Of a stretch of 9,248 nucleotides of DNA, positions 1-7,037 are shown piece after piece (position 1 is the stretch's first letter; each line of letters begins with the position of its first letter). The position numbers and the translations under genes were made by a program. The stretch spans positions 1-9,248 of the forward strand of contig DUHF01000309.1 of assembly GCA_013331015.1 (NCBI GenBank), given 5' to 3'. A model generated the notes under the pieces. The model was given only the letters and a program-made list of their open reading frames with translations, did not search any database and was not told the origin of the DNA. The stretch comes from Methanoregula sp. Lineage in GTDB: Archaea > Halobacteriota > Methanomicrobia > Methanomicrobiales > Methanospirillaceae.

Positions 1-167
1 TTAAGAAGGATTTCCGGCGGTACGTCTTCTGCCGCCCGGTACTCCTTCTCGATGAAAAAACCAAGCCGGCACAGGAGTGCCGCGGACTGGATATAGCGCA
101 CGGAGAAGCAGTCCCGGAATTTGATCGGGGATTCCTCACCGCTCATCTCAAGGGGGATCTTGTCCAT
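1..167 (-). CDS. Unidentified protein, N-terminal fragment (runs off left edge)
   Basis: An open frame on the minus strand starts at ATG 167-165 and stays open to the window edge: 55 full codons, no stop, so the C-terminal part is missing. The visible residues begin MDKIPLEMSGEESPIKF, followed by a mixed hydrophobic/charged helix-like stretch with two cysteines (FRDCFSVRYIQSAALLCRLGFF) and an acidic segment. No signal peptide or membrane span is visible and I do not recognise the family. A minus-strand T-rich element (about 203-196) could be a TATA box giving a leader of only a few nucleotides. An AGGAGAG at 190-184 lies 16 nt before the ATG, too far for a good Shine-Dalgarno. An internal ATG at 146 is an alternative start. 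It is divergent from the lipoprotein gene. That it is a real gene is likely from codon flavour and position; its function is unknown. Confidence 0.5.
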   Translation of the reverse strand, partial: MDKIPLEMSGEESPIKFRDCFSVRYIQSAALLCRLGFFIEKEYRAAEDVPPEILL

Positions 168-400
168 CTGTACTAGGTTTGTTCTCTCCTGTGAGGTAAA
201 AAAGGGTACGGGAAACCGCAAGAGCATGAGACGGGTTTTACAAAGTCCCTGAAACAGGGTTATCAAAATTTTTCTCCGCGTAAATTGCAGGAGAGCCTGA
301 AAGGATACAGAGATAACGATAGAAATAATGGATATATCCGCTCATCCCACATCAGGAGTTTTATACCGGCATTGTTCTTTTGAGATTCAAATAATTAACC
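168..400. other. Intergenic region between divergent genes, A/T-rich, no gene seen
   Basis: No credible coding frame on either strand. It holds a small dyad CCCTG-AAA-CAGGG (247-251 with 255-259) and a 10-bp palindrome GGATATATCC (330-339). These could belong to either divergent promoter, but nothing in the sequence decides that. Confidence 0.5.
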
Positions 401-409
401 ATAAATATC
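401..409 (+). promoter_or_regulatory. Putative TATA box of the lipoprotein gene
   Basis: ATAAATATC sits in an A/T-rich stretch about 35-43 bp before the ATG at 444. Archaeal initiation about 25 bp downstream would put the transcript start near 430, leaving a leader of about a dozen nucleotides that contains GGATGA (434-439). A second A/T element (ATTTATAG, 421-428) is too close to the start to serve the same role. Confidence 0.4.
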
Positions 410-443
410 AAAACACTCACATTTATAGAAGTTGGATGATTTT

Positions 444-1397
444 ATGAAACGGTTCTTAACCCCATGCCTTATGGCCCTGATCCTGCTCAGTGCAGTATTC
501 CTTGCAGGATGTACCGACAATGGAAGAAACACTCTGCCGGCAACACCTCTGGCAACCCCACCCGTACAGACAATGTCAGTACCTTATGGGGAGGAGGTGG
601 GCGTCTCCCTTGATTCCCCGACATCATCCGAGATCTACCTCTCCATGACTGCCCGGGCACACTCTGATAAGCCCGGCGGGGGACGTTCATTCATGAGGAT
701 CCAGGTGAACGGGAAGGAGATTGGGAGTGAACGGCTGGTCAACAAGAACCTGACCTTCACCTACAACATCAACAACTTCAAGACAACGTATTACAGCCAG
801 AACATGTCAGCATGGTACCTGTTCTTCTCCCCGGATTATTCATGGTATGCAAATACAAACCACCTTGACCATATCAGCGAAGGCAATCCTTACATCTATA
901 AATTCGATGTTTCCGATCTGGTGAACCGGGGCGCACCCAATGAGATCATGATCGAGAACATCGGGGACGAAGTCGCTGCCCAGTATACCAACCCAAGCGA
1001 CATTGAGTTTTACAAGGCGGCAACCATCATCGTAAACCCTGTCAGGCTTGAAGGGAAAGGTACGGATCTTGTCCAGATCACCAAACTGGCAGCACCGGTC
1101 AGGATTATTGTTGGGAAAAAATCAACCGTAACCGTGACCGTGAAGAACAACCTGCCCGGCAGCATCACTGATGTCGAGATCAGTGATTCGGACCTGCCAC
1201 GCGGGCTTAACGGAAAACCGATGGGTGGAAAACTGGACAATCCCATCGCTTCCGGAGACAGTTACACGGTCAGCTACGAGATCACTGCAGACAAAGAGGG
1301 AACATACACCCTTGGCGCAGCAACCATGACCTTTGCTGATCCCACAGGAAATTACCAGAAACTGAGTTCCGGCACGGTCACAGTCACGGTCATCTGA
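444..1397 (+). CDS. Secreted lipoprotein with two predicted beta-sandwich domains, function unknown
   Basis: A predicted 317-residue cell-surface lipoprotein. The N-terminus is a lipoprotein signal peptide: MKR, a hydrophobic core (LMALILLSAVF) and the lipobox LAGC with the lipidated Cys at residue 23, then a Thr/Pro-rich linker. Residues about 45-200 are rich in beta-type sequence and aromatics (NGKEIGSERLVNK, YYSQNMSAWY, YKFDVSDLVNRG), resembling a jelly-roll or carbohydrate-binding-like fold. Residues about 207-317 (APVRIIVGKKSTVTVTVKN to the C-terminal SGTVTVTVI) look like an Ig-like/DUF11-type sandwich common in archaeal surface proteins. The fold assignments are inference; the lipobox is directly visible. 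An in-frame TTG at 432 would add four residues, but ATG 444 gives a normal signal peptide and has GGATGA 4 nt upstream. It appears monocistronic, with a T-tract 8 nt after the stop. Confidence 0.85.
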   Translation: MKRFLTPCLMALILLSAVFLAGCTDNGRNTLPATPLATPPVQTMSVPYGEEVGVSLDSPTSSEIYLSMTARAHSDKPGGGRSFMRIQVNGKEIGSERLVNKNLTFTYNINNFKTTYYSQNMSAWYLFFSPDYSWYANTNHLDHISEGNPYIYKFDVSDLVNRGAPNEIMIENIGDEVAAQYTNPSDIEFYKAATIIVNPVRLEGKGTDLVQITKLAAPVRIIVGKKSTVTVTVKNNLPGSITDVEISDSDLPRGLNGKPMGGKLDNPIASGDSYTVSYEITADKEGTYTLGAATMTFADPTGNYQKLSSGTVTVTVI

Positions 1398-1404
1398 ACT
1401 CCCC

Positions 1405-1411
1405 TTTTTTT
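1405..1411 (+). terminator. T-tract terminator after the lipoprotein gene
   Basis: A run of seven T residues directly follows CCCC, 8 nt after the TGA stop. Oligo-T tracts without a hairpin are sufficient for intrinsic termination in archaea. Confidence 0.5.
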
Positions 1412-1467
1412 ACCATGGGCGGGGATAATTAACCATCGCCGGAAGAGGAAACACCTGCCAGCGACAT

Positions 1468-1483
1468 TGTTGCATTGACAACA
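1468..1483. promoter_or_regulatory. Inverted repeat, putative operator of the MarR-type regulator
   Basis: TGTTG-CATTGA-CAACA is an inverted repeat with 5-bp perfect arms and a 6-bp spacer, 16 bp in all, the scale expected for a MarR-dimer site. It abuts and just overlaps the putative TATA element (ATTTATCC, 1483-1490) of the marR-MATE unit, so a bound repressor would block TBP/TFB. Autoregulation through such a site is usual for MarR regulators beside an exporter gene; here it is inferred from position and symmetry only. Confidence 0.45.
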
Positions 1484-1490
1484 TTTATCC
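1483..1490 (+). promoter_or_regulatory. Putative TATA box for the marR-MATE unit
   Basis: ATTTATCC is centred about 27 bp before the GTG at 1513. That spacing predicts a transcript beginning at or within a few bases of the start codon (leaderless), consistent with the lack of any Shine-Dalgarno sequence before this gene. Confidence 0.4.
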
Positions 1491-1512
1491 TCCCCGCCCA
1501 CCACATTTGCTG

Positions 1513-1992
1513 GTGCACATAAAACCCTGCGTACCGGAAGATATTCCCTTTGGGGCGGTTGTCTCCCTGATAAGCCGCTGCAGATTCGTCTACCTCAATG
1601 ACCGGCTCCGGCCGCTGGGACTCTCCGCCGGCCAGCTCCCGATCCTGATGCTGCTTGCAAAAGAGCAGAACATCATGCAGGACCGTCTGGTCCGGCACTA
1701 TCACCTTGACAAAGGCACGATAGCCCGGGCCGCAAAAAAACTCGAGGATAACGGATATATCCGGAGGATCACTGATCCCACGAACCGGAGAGCGGTCCGG
1801 CTCTTCCTCACCGACAAGGGCGAGCGCATCACTCCGCTCTTAAAAACTATTAACCATGAGTGGGAAGAACAGGTCTGTGCCAGCCTCACCGGAAGTGAGC
1901 GAAAGACGCTCAACACCCTGATCCGCACCGTTGCAGAGAACAGCCACCGGAGCTTGCAATGCGAAGGAGATGCCCCTGATGCCTGCGAATAA
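1513..1992 (+). CDS. MarR-family winged-helix transcriptional regulator
   Basis: A 159-residue predicted cytoplasmic DNA-binding dimer, normal MarR length. An N-terminal dimerisation helix (about 12-34) leads to LGLSAGQLPILMLL. The DNA-binding domain follows: MQDRLVRHYHLDKGTIARAAKKL holds the helix-turn-helix with recognition helix at about 66-78. The wing is RRITDPTNRRAVRLFLTDKG (about 84-103), carrying the Asp/Arg pattern of the MarR wing, and C-terminal dimerisation helices end the protein. In-frame TTG (1507), CTG (1510) and GTG (1513) precede the conserved part; GTG 1513 is preferred because it sits 23-27 bp downstream of the TATA-like element. The last codons overlap the MATE gene, so the two are almost certainly co-transcribed and the regulator probably controls the exporter. 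Ligand unknown. Confidence 0.9.
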   Translation: MHIKPCVPEDIPFGAVVSLISRCRFVYLNDRLRPLGLSAGQLPILMLLAKEQNIMQDRLVRHYHLDKGTIARAAKKLEDNGYIRRITDPTNRRAVRLFLTDKGERITPLLKTINHEWEEQVCASLTGSERKTLNTLIRTVAENSHRSLQCEGDAPDACE

Positions 1993-3385
1993 TGCCGCGG
2001 GGCCAAAGCCGGCACCCGGCCCGGACATTCCAAGCACCGCGGGTATCGCGCTCCTGATGGGTGACCCGAAGAAGGCCATCATCAAACTTTCCGGGCCCAT
2101 GATCGCTGCGATGCTCCTGATGTCCACGTACAACATCGTCAATGCCATCTGGGTTGCCGGCCTCGGGTCGGATGCTCTGGCCGCGGTCGGGTTCGTCACT
2201 CCGCTCTTTATGATCCTCATTGGCCTCAGTAACGGCCTCGGGGCCGGAGTCGCCTCGGTCATCTCCCGCCGCATCGGGGCAAAGGACAAGGCCGGAGCCG
2301 ATAATGCCGCAGTACATGCCATCCTGCTCGTCCTCATCCTCTCGGCAGTATTAACCATCCCCCTGATCCTCCTCACCGGGCCGATTGTTGCCCTCTTCGG
2401 GGCAGGGGATACGGCCGGGCTTGCTACAGAGTACGGGCAGATCATCTTCCTGGGGATGATCCTCATCCTCTTCACCAACATCGCCTACGCAATTCTCCGG
2501 GCCGAAGGGGATGCAAAACGGGCAATGTATGTCATGGGAGCATCGTCACTCCTGAACATCGTTCTTGATCCCATCCTCATCTACTCAGCCGGCATGGGCA
2601 TTGCCGGGGCTGCCTGGGGAATGATACTCTCGCTTATCATGGTCTCCGGTGTCCTTTTATACTGGTTCTATGGCAAAAAGGACACCTACGTCACGCTCTC
2701 CTTTGCGGCATTCTCGTGGGATAAAAAGACCGTGCGGGACATTCTCGGGGTCGGACTCCCGGCCAGTGTCGAGTTCTTCCTCATGTCAGTCCTTGCCATC
2801 TTCATCAACGGCCTGCTCGTTGCAACCGCAGGAACGGATGCCGTTGCAGTCTATACCGCAGGATGGCGGGTCATCTTCTTTGCAATCATCCCCATGATCG
2901 CCATTGCCACTGCGGTCATCTCGGTTGCGGGGGCTTCCTACGGTGCCCGGCAGTTTGAGAAGATCCGGATCGTCCACACCTTCTCGATCCTGCTCGGGAT
3001 TGCGATCGCGATTGTCATCAGCATCATCACGTTCGTCTTTGCCCCGCAGATCGCTACCATCTTCACCTACTCTCCCGACAGTGCCCACCTTGCGCCGGGG
3101 ATTGCGGCCTTCCTTGCCATCATGTGCCTCTTCTACCCGTTCGTCCCGCCGGGCGTTATGTCGGGCGCGGTCTTCCAGGCAACCGGCAAAGGTATGACCT
3201 CGCTGGTCATCACCGTTCTGCGGAATCTTGTTTTCATCGCGGTCTTCGCCTACCTCTTCGGGATCGTGTTCGGGTGGGGGGAACACGGGGTCTGGTGGGG
3301 GATCGTTGCCGGGGACATCCTTGGAGGTACGGTTGCCTACCTCTGGGCCCGGTACTACATCTCGCGGCTGATTGCCAACGGCTGA
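1979..3385 (+). CDS. MATE-family multidrug/toxin efflux transporter
   Basis: A 468-residue polytopic membrane protein, usual MATE length, expected to have 12 transmembrane helices in two pseudo-symmetric halves and to export small, often cationic, compounds using a Na+ or H+ gradient. Family features include GDPKKAIIKLSGPMIAAMLL leading into helix 1, ALAAVGFVTPLF, a cytoplasmic loop SRRIGAKDKAGAD after helix 2, AILRAEGDAKRAM with LLNIVLDPILIY in the first half, and the second-half counterparts GLPASVEFF, SYGARQFEKIR and GAVFQATGKGM. ATG 1979 is chosen because AAGGAG (1964-1969) lies 9 nt upstream; TTG 1931 and ATG 1970 are in frame but poorly placed. The start overlaps the marR stop by 14 nt, suggesting translational coupling. 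Substrate and coupling ion cannot be told from the sequence. Confidence 0.92.
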   Translation: MPANNAAGPKPAPGPDIPSTAGIALLMGDPKKAIIKLSGPMIAAMLLMSTYNIVNAIWVAGLGSDALAAVGFVTPLFMILIGLSNGLGAGVASVISRRIGAKDKAGADNAAVHAILLVLILSAVLTIPLILLTGPIVALFGAGDTAGLATEYGQIIFLGMILILFTNIAYAILRAEGDAKRAMYVMGASSLLNIVLDPILIYSAGMGIAGAAWGMILSLIMVSGVLLYWFYGKKDTYVTLSFAAFSWDKKTVRDILGVGLPASVEFFLMSVLAIFINGLLVATAGTDAVAVYTAGWRVIFFAIIPMIAIATAVISVAGASYGARQFEKIRIVHTFSILLGIAIAIVISIITFVFAPQIATIFTYSPDSAHLAPGIAAFLAIMCLFYPFVPPGVMSGAVFQATGKGMTSLVITVLRNLVFIAVFAYLFGIVFGWGEHGVWWGIVAGDILGGTVAYLWARYYISRLIANG

Positions 3386-3397
3386 TCCACTCCCCAT

Positions 3398-3442
3398 AAC
3401 CGTTTTTTTATCGGTTTTGCGAGTTCTGCGGAATTTTTTTTT
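3398..3442 (+). terminator. Double terminator after the MATE gene
   Basis: A short stem-loop AACCG/CGGTT (3398-3402 with 3412-3416) has a T-rich loop of TTTTTTTAT and is followed by TT. Eighteen bases further on is a second uninterrupted run of nine T residues (3434-3442). Either T-tract could terminate archaeal RNA polymerase. Confidence 0.55.
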
Positions 3443-3481
3443 AATGGGGGATTTGGGAATCCGTTTCCGTGATATCAATGC

Positions 3482-3494
3482 AAATATTTAAATT
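3482..3494 (+). promoter_or_regulatory. Putative TATA region of the sensor kinase gene
   Basis: AAATATTTAAATT is the most A/T-rich stretch before the kinase gene. Initiation about 25 bp downstream would fall near 3513, next to an 8-bp palindrome CTACGTAG (3515-3522), and give a leader of roughly 35-40 nt carrying AGGA at 3541-3544. Confidence 0.4.
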
Positions 3495-3551
3495 GAACCA
3501 TACTGAATCCAGAACTACGTAGATTTTTCCAAACGGGAATAGGACGTGGAA

Positions 3552-5648
3552 ATGAACCTCCGGACAAAACTGCTGCTCGGAATCGGGATTGCCCTGATTG
3601 CCACCTTTGCCATGGTTGCCGCATTCTCTGTCATCGCCATGGAGGAGAGTTATCGCACAATCGAAGAGAAGGAAGTCATTACGACCGTCCAGCGGGCACA
3701 GAGTTCCCTTAACACCGACCAGAGGAATTTACGGTCAGTAACCCGGGACTATGCCGCATGGACCGAGACGCTGCTCTTTGCACAGGGTCAGAACCCGGAC
3801 TGGATCGGGACAAACACCGGCAATGATTTCTTCGAGCGGTTCAGCATCCAGGGCGTACTGGTATTCAATACCACAAAAGAACTGGTCTTTTCAAAAGGGT
3901 ATAATTCCAGCCTCCACGTGAACGAGGAGATTCCGGAATCGCTGATTACGGAGATCCGGGACCTCATCGATCCTTCAGCCATCCTCGAATCCGAAGAAGG
4001 GACCTACACGATCCTTGACACCACAAGCGGCCCCGTCATTGTCTCGTCCCACCCCATCCTCACGGATGCATTCGAAGGGCCGGCGGGAGGGTCGCTGCAC
4101 TATATCCGGTGGTTTGACGACCGGTACCTCGATGAGCTCTCGGCACGGGCCGGCAACACCATTGATATCGTAAAGACTCCCCGGCTCAATTCAGACCGCA
4201 CCCTTACCACGCCCATTACCGGCATTTTACAAGGGAGACCGGTCGTGGTAATTGCAGAAAGCCCCGATACGGTTACCGGGTATACACCATTGGAAGACCT
4301 CCAGGCACCCGGCAACTATTACATCAAGGTGTCCGAGCCCCGCACGATCCACCGGTCCGGGCAGGCAACCATTGTTACCTTCATTTTAGGCCTTGCGGGA
4401 GCGGGAGTTTTCATCATCGTATTCGTCCTGCTCTTCATCGACCGTATTGTGCTCTCCCGCCTCAATACCATCATTGACACCGTGCGAAAGAAAAGAGATC
4501 TGCCGGACTCAAACGGCACACCGGATGATCCCGGAACCGATGAACTCGCCCTCCTTGCGCACGAGATCGATCCGGTGTTTGAACGGCTCGCCGAGTCCCG
4601 GGTCCAGCTCCAGCAGAGCGAGGAACGGTACCGGACGCTCGCCGAATCTGCGCAGGATTTTATCTACATCATCGACACCAACGACCGGGTTACCTACCTG
4701 AACTCTTATGCCGCAGCTGCCGTTGGCAAATCGCAGGAGGAGATCATCGGAAAGCCCCGATCTACCCTTTTCCCGGATCCGGAAAGCGAGCGCCAGAACA
4801 ACAATATCAAAAAGGTTATTGCATCCGGCCAGCCCCTCAAGATCGAGAGTAACCTTCCCCTGCCTTCGGGGGAACGGTGGAATGACACGCTGCTGGTCCC
4901 GCTATGGGACAAAAACAACGCAATCACCGGGGTTCTTGGCATCACACGGGACATCACCCAGCGTAAACGGGCAGAAGAGGCACTGTACCAGGCAAACAAG
5001 AAGCTCAACATCCTCTCGGGCATCACCCGGCATGACATCCTCAACCAGCTCACCGCCCTGAGAACATATCTTGAACTCTCCCTCGATTACACAAAAGATC
5101 CGGCCATGACCGATTTCATTGCCAAAGAGAAAGGGATAGCCGAGATCATCGATCAGCAGATCTCGTTTACCCGCGACTACCAGAAGATGGGACTGAACGC
5201 ACCGGCATGGCAGAACGTGAACGCGATTGTTTCGTGGGCGATCCAGCCGATAACTGACCTGAACGTGACGATCATAATCGATTGCCCGGGACTCGAGGTT
5301 TTTGCGGATCCGATGTTTGAAAAAGTGTTCTACAATCTTGTCGATAACGCCATCCGGTATGGCGGTGAACATCTCACCAGGATCACCATCTCCACAAACA
5401 GGGCCCCCGATGGGCTCATCATAACGGTCGTTGATAATGGTGGAGGGGTCCCGGTTGAGACCAAGGAACCGATTTTTGAGCGGGGATTTGGGCAGAACAC
5501 CGGCTTTGGCCTCTTCCTCTCCCGTGAGATCCTCGGGATCACCGGCATGACGATCCGGGAGACCGGAACGTTTGGTTCAGGGGCCAGGTTCGAGATCCAT
5601 ATCCCAAAGGGATCGTTCCGGTTCAGCGATACAGGCGAGAGCGATTAA
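3552..5648 (+). CDS. Membrane sensor histidine kinase: TM-CHASE4-TM-PAS-kinase
   Basis: A 698-residue predicted receptor kinase. Helix TM1 is at about 5-30, then an extracytoplasmic CHASE4-like sensor (DYAAW at 66-70, and FSIQGVLVFNTTKELVFSKGY). TM2 is at about 271-297, followed by a short linker without a clear HAMP. A PAS domain spans about 356-473 (ESAQDFIYIIDTNDRVTYLN to GVLGITRDITQRKRAEE). In the transmitter, H494 in TRHDILNQL is the predicted phosphoacceptor, followed by N-box NLVDNAIRYG, G1 box DNGGG (D628), F-box FERGF and G2 box TGFGLFLS. All ATP-binding motifs are present, so it should be active. ATG 3552 is preferred (AGGA 7 nt upstream); GTG 3546 would add two residues. No response regulator lies next to it, so it is an orphan and its signal and target are unknown. 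Confidence 0.92.
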   Translation: MNLRTKLLLGIGIALIATFAMVAAFSVIAMEESYRTIEEKEVITTVQRAQSSLNTDQRNLRSVTRDYAAWTETLLFAQGQNPDWIGTNTGNDFFERFSIQGVLVFNTTKELVFSKGYNSSLHVNEEIPESLITEIRDLIDPSAILESEEGTYTILDTTSGPVIVSSHPILTDAFEGPAGGSLHYIRWFDDRYLDELSARAGNTIDIVKTPRLNSDRTLTTPITGILQGRPVVVIAESPDTVTGYTPLEDLQAPGNYYIKVSEPRTIHRSGQATIVTFILGLAGAGVFIIVFVLLFIDRIVLSRLNTIIDTVRKKRDLPDSNGTPDDPGTDELALLAHEIDPVFERLAESRVQLQQSEERYRTLAESAQDFIYIIDTNDRVTYLNSYAAAAVGKSQEEIIGKPRSTLFPDPESERQNNNIKKVIASGQPLKIESNLPLPSGERWNDTLLVPLWDKNNAITGVLGITRDITQRKRAEEALYQANKKLNILSGITRHDILNQLTALRTYLELSLDYTKDPAMTDFIAKEKGIAEIIDQQISFTRDYQKMGLNAPAWQNVNAIVSWAIQPITDLNVTIIIDCPGLEVFADPMFEKVFYNLVDNAIRYGGEHLTRITISTNRAPDGLIITVVDNGGGVPVETKEPIFERGFGQNTGFGLFLSREILGITGMTIRETGTFGSGARFEIHIPKGSFRFSDTGESD

Positions 5649-5669
5649 CGAAGGCATGCCGGACAGCCG

Positions 5670-5676
5670 TTTTTTT
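5670..5676 (+). terminator. T-tract terminator of the kinase gene
   Basis: Seven T residues follow GACAGCCG, 21 nt after the TAA stop. It pairs functionally with the minus-strand T-tract just downstream, isolating two convergent transcripts. Confidence 0.5.
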
Positions 5677-5688
5677 AATCCGAGGAAT

Positions 5689-5695
5689 AAAAAAA
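5689..5695 (-). terminator. Minus-strand T-tract terminator of the cupin unit
   Basis: Seven A residues on the plus strand read as seven T residues on the minus strand, 15 nt after the cupin stop codon, in a position typical of archaeal intrinsic termination. Confidence 0.5.
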
Positions 5696-5710
5696 GGTTG
5701 CCAGATTCCA

Positions 5711-5962
5711 TCAGAGAAGTTTCGTCTCTTCCGTTGGGTTTGGCACCTTGACCACAAGTACCCGGAACACGGAGCCGGACTCGTTGGACCATCGGTGCGG
5801 GACCCGTGCCGGGTTCTCGACGAGCATATCCTTTGTCACAACCTGCTTCTCATCGCCGATCTCTACGATACCGGTCCCTTCAAGAACATAGAAGAAGACA
5901 TCGACCGGCGCGATGTGTTTTTTGAGCGCTTCGCCTTGTTTGAGCGTGATAACAACTGCCAC
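5711..5962 (-). CDS. Small cupin-domain protein, 5' end uncertain (possible frameshift)
   Basis: A single conserved beta-barrel cupin of 83 residues from GTG 5962. Cupin motif 1 is around HIAPVDVFFYVLEGTGIVEIG, with H16, and motif 2 is around ENPARVPHRWSN, with His at about 56; the second His of a classical HxH pair is replaced (HIAPVD), so metal binding, if any, is non-standard. Family members often have some 100-110 residues. Here the frame opens with only MAVVITL before the conserved KQGEALKKH, and GTG 5962 has no Shine-Dalgarno. An ATG at 5990, 22 nt after the upstream stop, starts MQYQIPAARG in the neighbouring frame; losing one base in 5962-5985 would join it to the cupin frame. So the gene is either short or carries a +1 frameshift near its 5' end. 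It is probably co-transcribed with the DUF4405-like gene. Substrate unknown. Confidence 0.75.
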   Translation of the reverse strand: MAVVITLKQGEALKKHIAPVDVFFYVLEGTGIVEIGDEKQVVTKDMLVENPARVPHRWSNESGSVFRVLVVKVPNPTEETKLL

Positions 5963-6012
5963 CGCGTGCTGCTGGGATCTGGTACTGCATAAAGGGAGGC
6001 TTCCGTCTCACC

Positions 6013-6309
6013 TCACCCTTCCGCAGCAGACTCGTCCTTTGCCTGCGAGCCCGGTGTCTTCGTAATCGTTTTAAAGAATTTCCAGTGCAGAAGGAGGTGG
6101 ATGATGATGAGTACGGCAAACGCGAAACTGGCAATATCGTGCCAGAGGATCCAGTCGTGCCGGGTGATACCCATCCAGGTAACCCAGCTCCCACCTCTCC
6201 CCCCACCGGAGGGAAGGAAGAAGTACAACACCAGCCCGCTGATGAGGGAAGGGATGAACGTGATGATGCACCCGATATCCACCAGAGCATTGACCGTGAC
6301 GCGTCTCAT
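6013..6309 (-). CDS. Two-helix membrane protein, DUF4405-like, possible heme-binding cytochrome b-type
   Basis: A 98-residue small integral membrane protein. Helix 1 spans about 9-32 (LVDIGCIITFIPSLISGLVLYFF). A Gly-rich loop (SGGGRGGSWVTW) follows, then GITRHDWILWHDIASF and helix 2 to about 76 (FAFAVLIIIHLLLHWKFF), ending in a charged tail. The spaced histidines (H51, H57, H71, H75) and the HxxxHW-type end of helix 2 fit the DUF4405 family, whose histidines resemble cytochrome b heme ligands; heme binding is inference. ATG 6309 is 27 bp from the minus-strand TATA element TTTATATTC, predicting a leaderless mRNA. The cupin gene follows after a short gap, so the two probably form a unit. Confidence 0.75.
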   Translation of the reverse strand: MRRVTVNALVDIGCIITFIPSLISGLVLYFFLPSGGGRGGSWVTWMGITRHDWILWHDIASFAFAVLIIIHLLLHWKFFKTITKTPGSQAKDESAAEG

Positions 6310-6331
6310 GAGGGGTCATTATCACGGGTAT

Positions 6332-6340
6332 GAATATAAA
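6332..6340 (-). promoter_or_regulatory. Putative TATA box of the DUF4405-cupin unit
   Basis: On the minus strand TTTATATTC is centred about 27 bp before ATG 6309. It is a good archaeal TATA match and predicts transcription starting essentially at the start codon. Confidence 0.55.
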
Positions 6341-6378
6341 GGATTGCCCGGCCGGATCACGCAGGGGCCCTTCTCCGG

Positions 6379-6798
6379 TCAGTCATCTTTTGCACAATCG
6401 ATATTTGCTGAGTACACCTTGATGTCGATGACCAGTGTCCCGTCAAATGCATCCAGCCCCCGCACGGTCAGGACACCGTCATCGACCGAGAGCAAGTCTA
6501 CCATGCAGAGCGAGACCGGGTTCGGCCGATCGGGCGATCGTATGGCAAATACCCCCTTCTCGGACGTGGCACCGGGCGGCGTTGCCCGGAGCCGGGCCCG
6601 GTCCGCCCGGTCAAACCAGCAGAGAACCCAGAGGTGCTTCTGGGACTCGATCTGCCAGAGGGCGGGGCGGTATTGTTCATCGATTACGATCTCGGAGATC
6701 GTACCGGAGAGTCTCCCCTGCCGGGGGGCATCGCCCCGGGCCTTGTACGGGGATCGGACAAAGCCGACTGGGTAGAGTTCGAGGGGTGGGGAAGTCAT
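6379..6798 (-). CDS. trmO: tRNA (N6-threonylcarbamoyladenosine37-N6)-methyltransferase, TrmO/TsaA (UPF0066) family
   Basis: A 139-residue SAM-dependent enzyme that in studied members adds a methyl group to t6A37 in the anticodon loop of Thr tRNA, giving m6t6A. Family signatures include VGFVRSPYK (11-19), DAPRQGRLSG (23-32), LWVLCWFDRAD (56-66), and above all KGVFAIRSPDRPNPVSL (81-97), whose RSPxRPNP is the hallmark of the active and SAM site. GLDAFDGTLVIDIKVYS follows. The frame stays open upstream to 6951, but homology begins only after ATG 6798, which lies about 29 bp from the minus-strand TATA-like TAAATA; this start gives the typical single-domain length. It is divergent from the rps15-pcc1 operon, whose Pcc1 belongs to the complex that makes its substrate. 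The exact tRNA target in archaea is inferred from bacterial enzymes. Confidence 0.9.
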   Translation of the reverse strand: MTSPPLELYPVGFVRSPYKARGDAPRQGRLSGTISEIVIDEQYRPALWQIESQKHLWVLCWFDRADRARLRATPPGATSEKGVFAIRSPDRPNPVSLCMVDLLSVDDGVLTVRGLDAFDGTLVIDIKVYSANIDCAKDD

Positions 6799-6822
6799 GC
6801 GTGATGAGAGGTGGGTGGCGGG

Positions 6823-6830
6823 GGTATTTA
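6823..6830 (-). promoter_or_regulatory. Putative TATA box of trmO
   Basis: On the minus strand TAAATACC is the only A/T-rich octamer in a G/C-rich stretch and lies about 29 bp before ATG 6798. It implies a leader of only a few nucleotides, in keeping with no Shine-Dalgarno. Confidence 0.4.
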
Positions 6831-6862
6831 GGCGTGGCGGGATGGGGGCTCCTGCCACAACC

Positions 6863-6871
6863 CTTATTATA
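6863..6871 (+). promoter_or_regulatory. Putative TATA box of the rps15 operon
   Basis: CTTATTATA would place the transcript start near 6893 and give a leader of about 145 nt, unusually long for this window. A competing element, CTTTTTAAC (6895-6903), would start transcription near 6926 and cut into the leader structure. Which is used cannot be decided by eye. Confidence 0.4.
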
Positions 6872-6918
6872 CCTCCCGTCGAATGATGGTAAGCACTTTT
6901 TAACAACTGTGCTGACAG

Positions 6919-7026
6919 ATGTAAGTCCGACGTGCGACACCGCACTGCCAAAGATGGCTTTGGGATTACAGGGAGTCAGTAACCAATACTCGACTTTTCT
7001 GGACTTACGTTCTGGTCTATCCAGGA
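6919..7026 (+). promoter_or_regulatory. Candidate structured 5' leader of rps15: four-way junction plus Shine-Dalgarno hairpin
   Basis: Hand folding finds five nested or sequential helices. P1 is 10 bp, 6919-6928 with 7001-7010 (nine Watson-Crick pairs and one U-G). Inside it are P2, GTGCG/CGCAC (6932-6936 with 6941-6945, loop ACAC), P3, CCAAAG/CTTTGG (6948-6953 with 6958-6963, loop ATGG), and P4, AGTCAGT (6974-6980) with 6988-6995, 7 bp, bulged C6991 and loop AACCAAT. After P1, P5 pairs 7010-7015 with 7021-7026, covering four of six bases of the Shine-Dalgarno AGGAGG. S15 binds an rRNA three-way junction, and bacterial S15 represses its own mRNA through several unrelated leader folds, so autoregulation is a fair hypothesis. 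No covariation or energy calculation was done. Confidence 0.45.
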
Positions 7027-7028
7027 GG
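7023..7028 (+). promoter_or_regulatory. Shine-Dalgarno of rps15
   Basis: AGGAGG lies 9 nt before ATG 7038, a full-strength match to the archaeal anti-Shine-Dalgarno and the strongest ribosome site in the window together with the one before pcc1. Bases 7023-7026 fall in the 3' arm of a hairpin. Confidence 0.8.
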
Positions 7029-7037
7029 CTATAAACA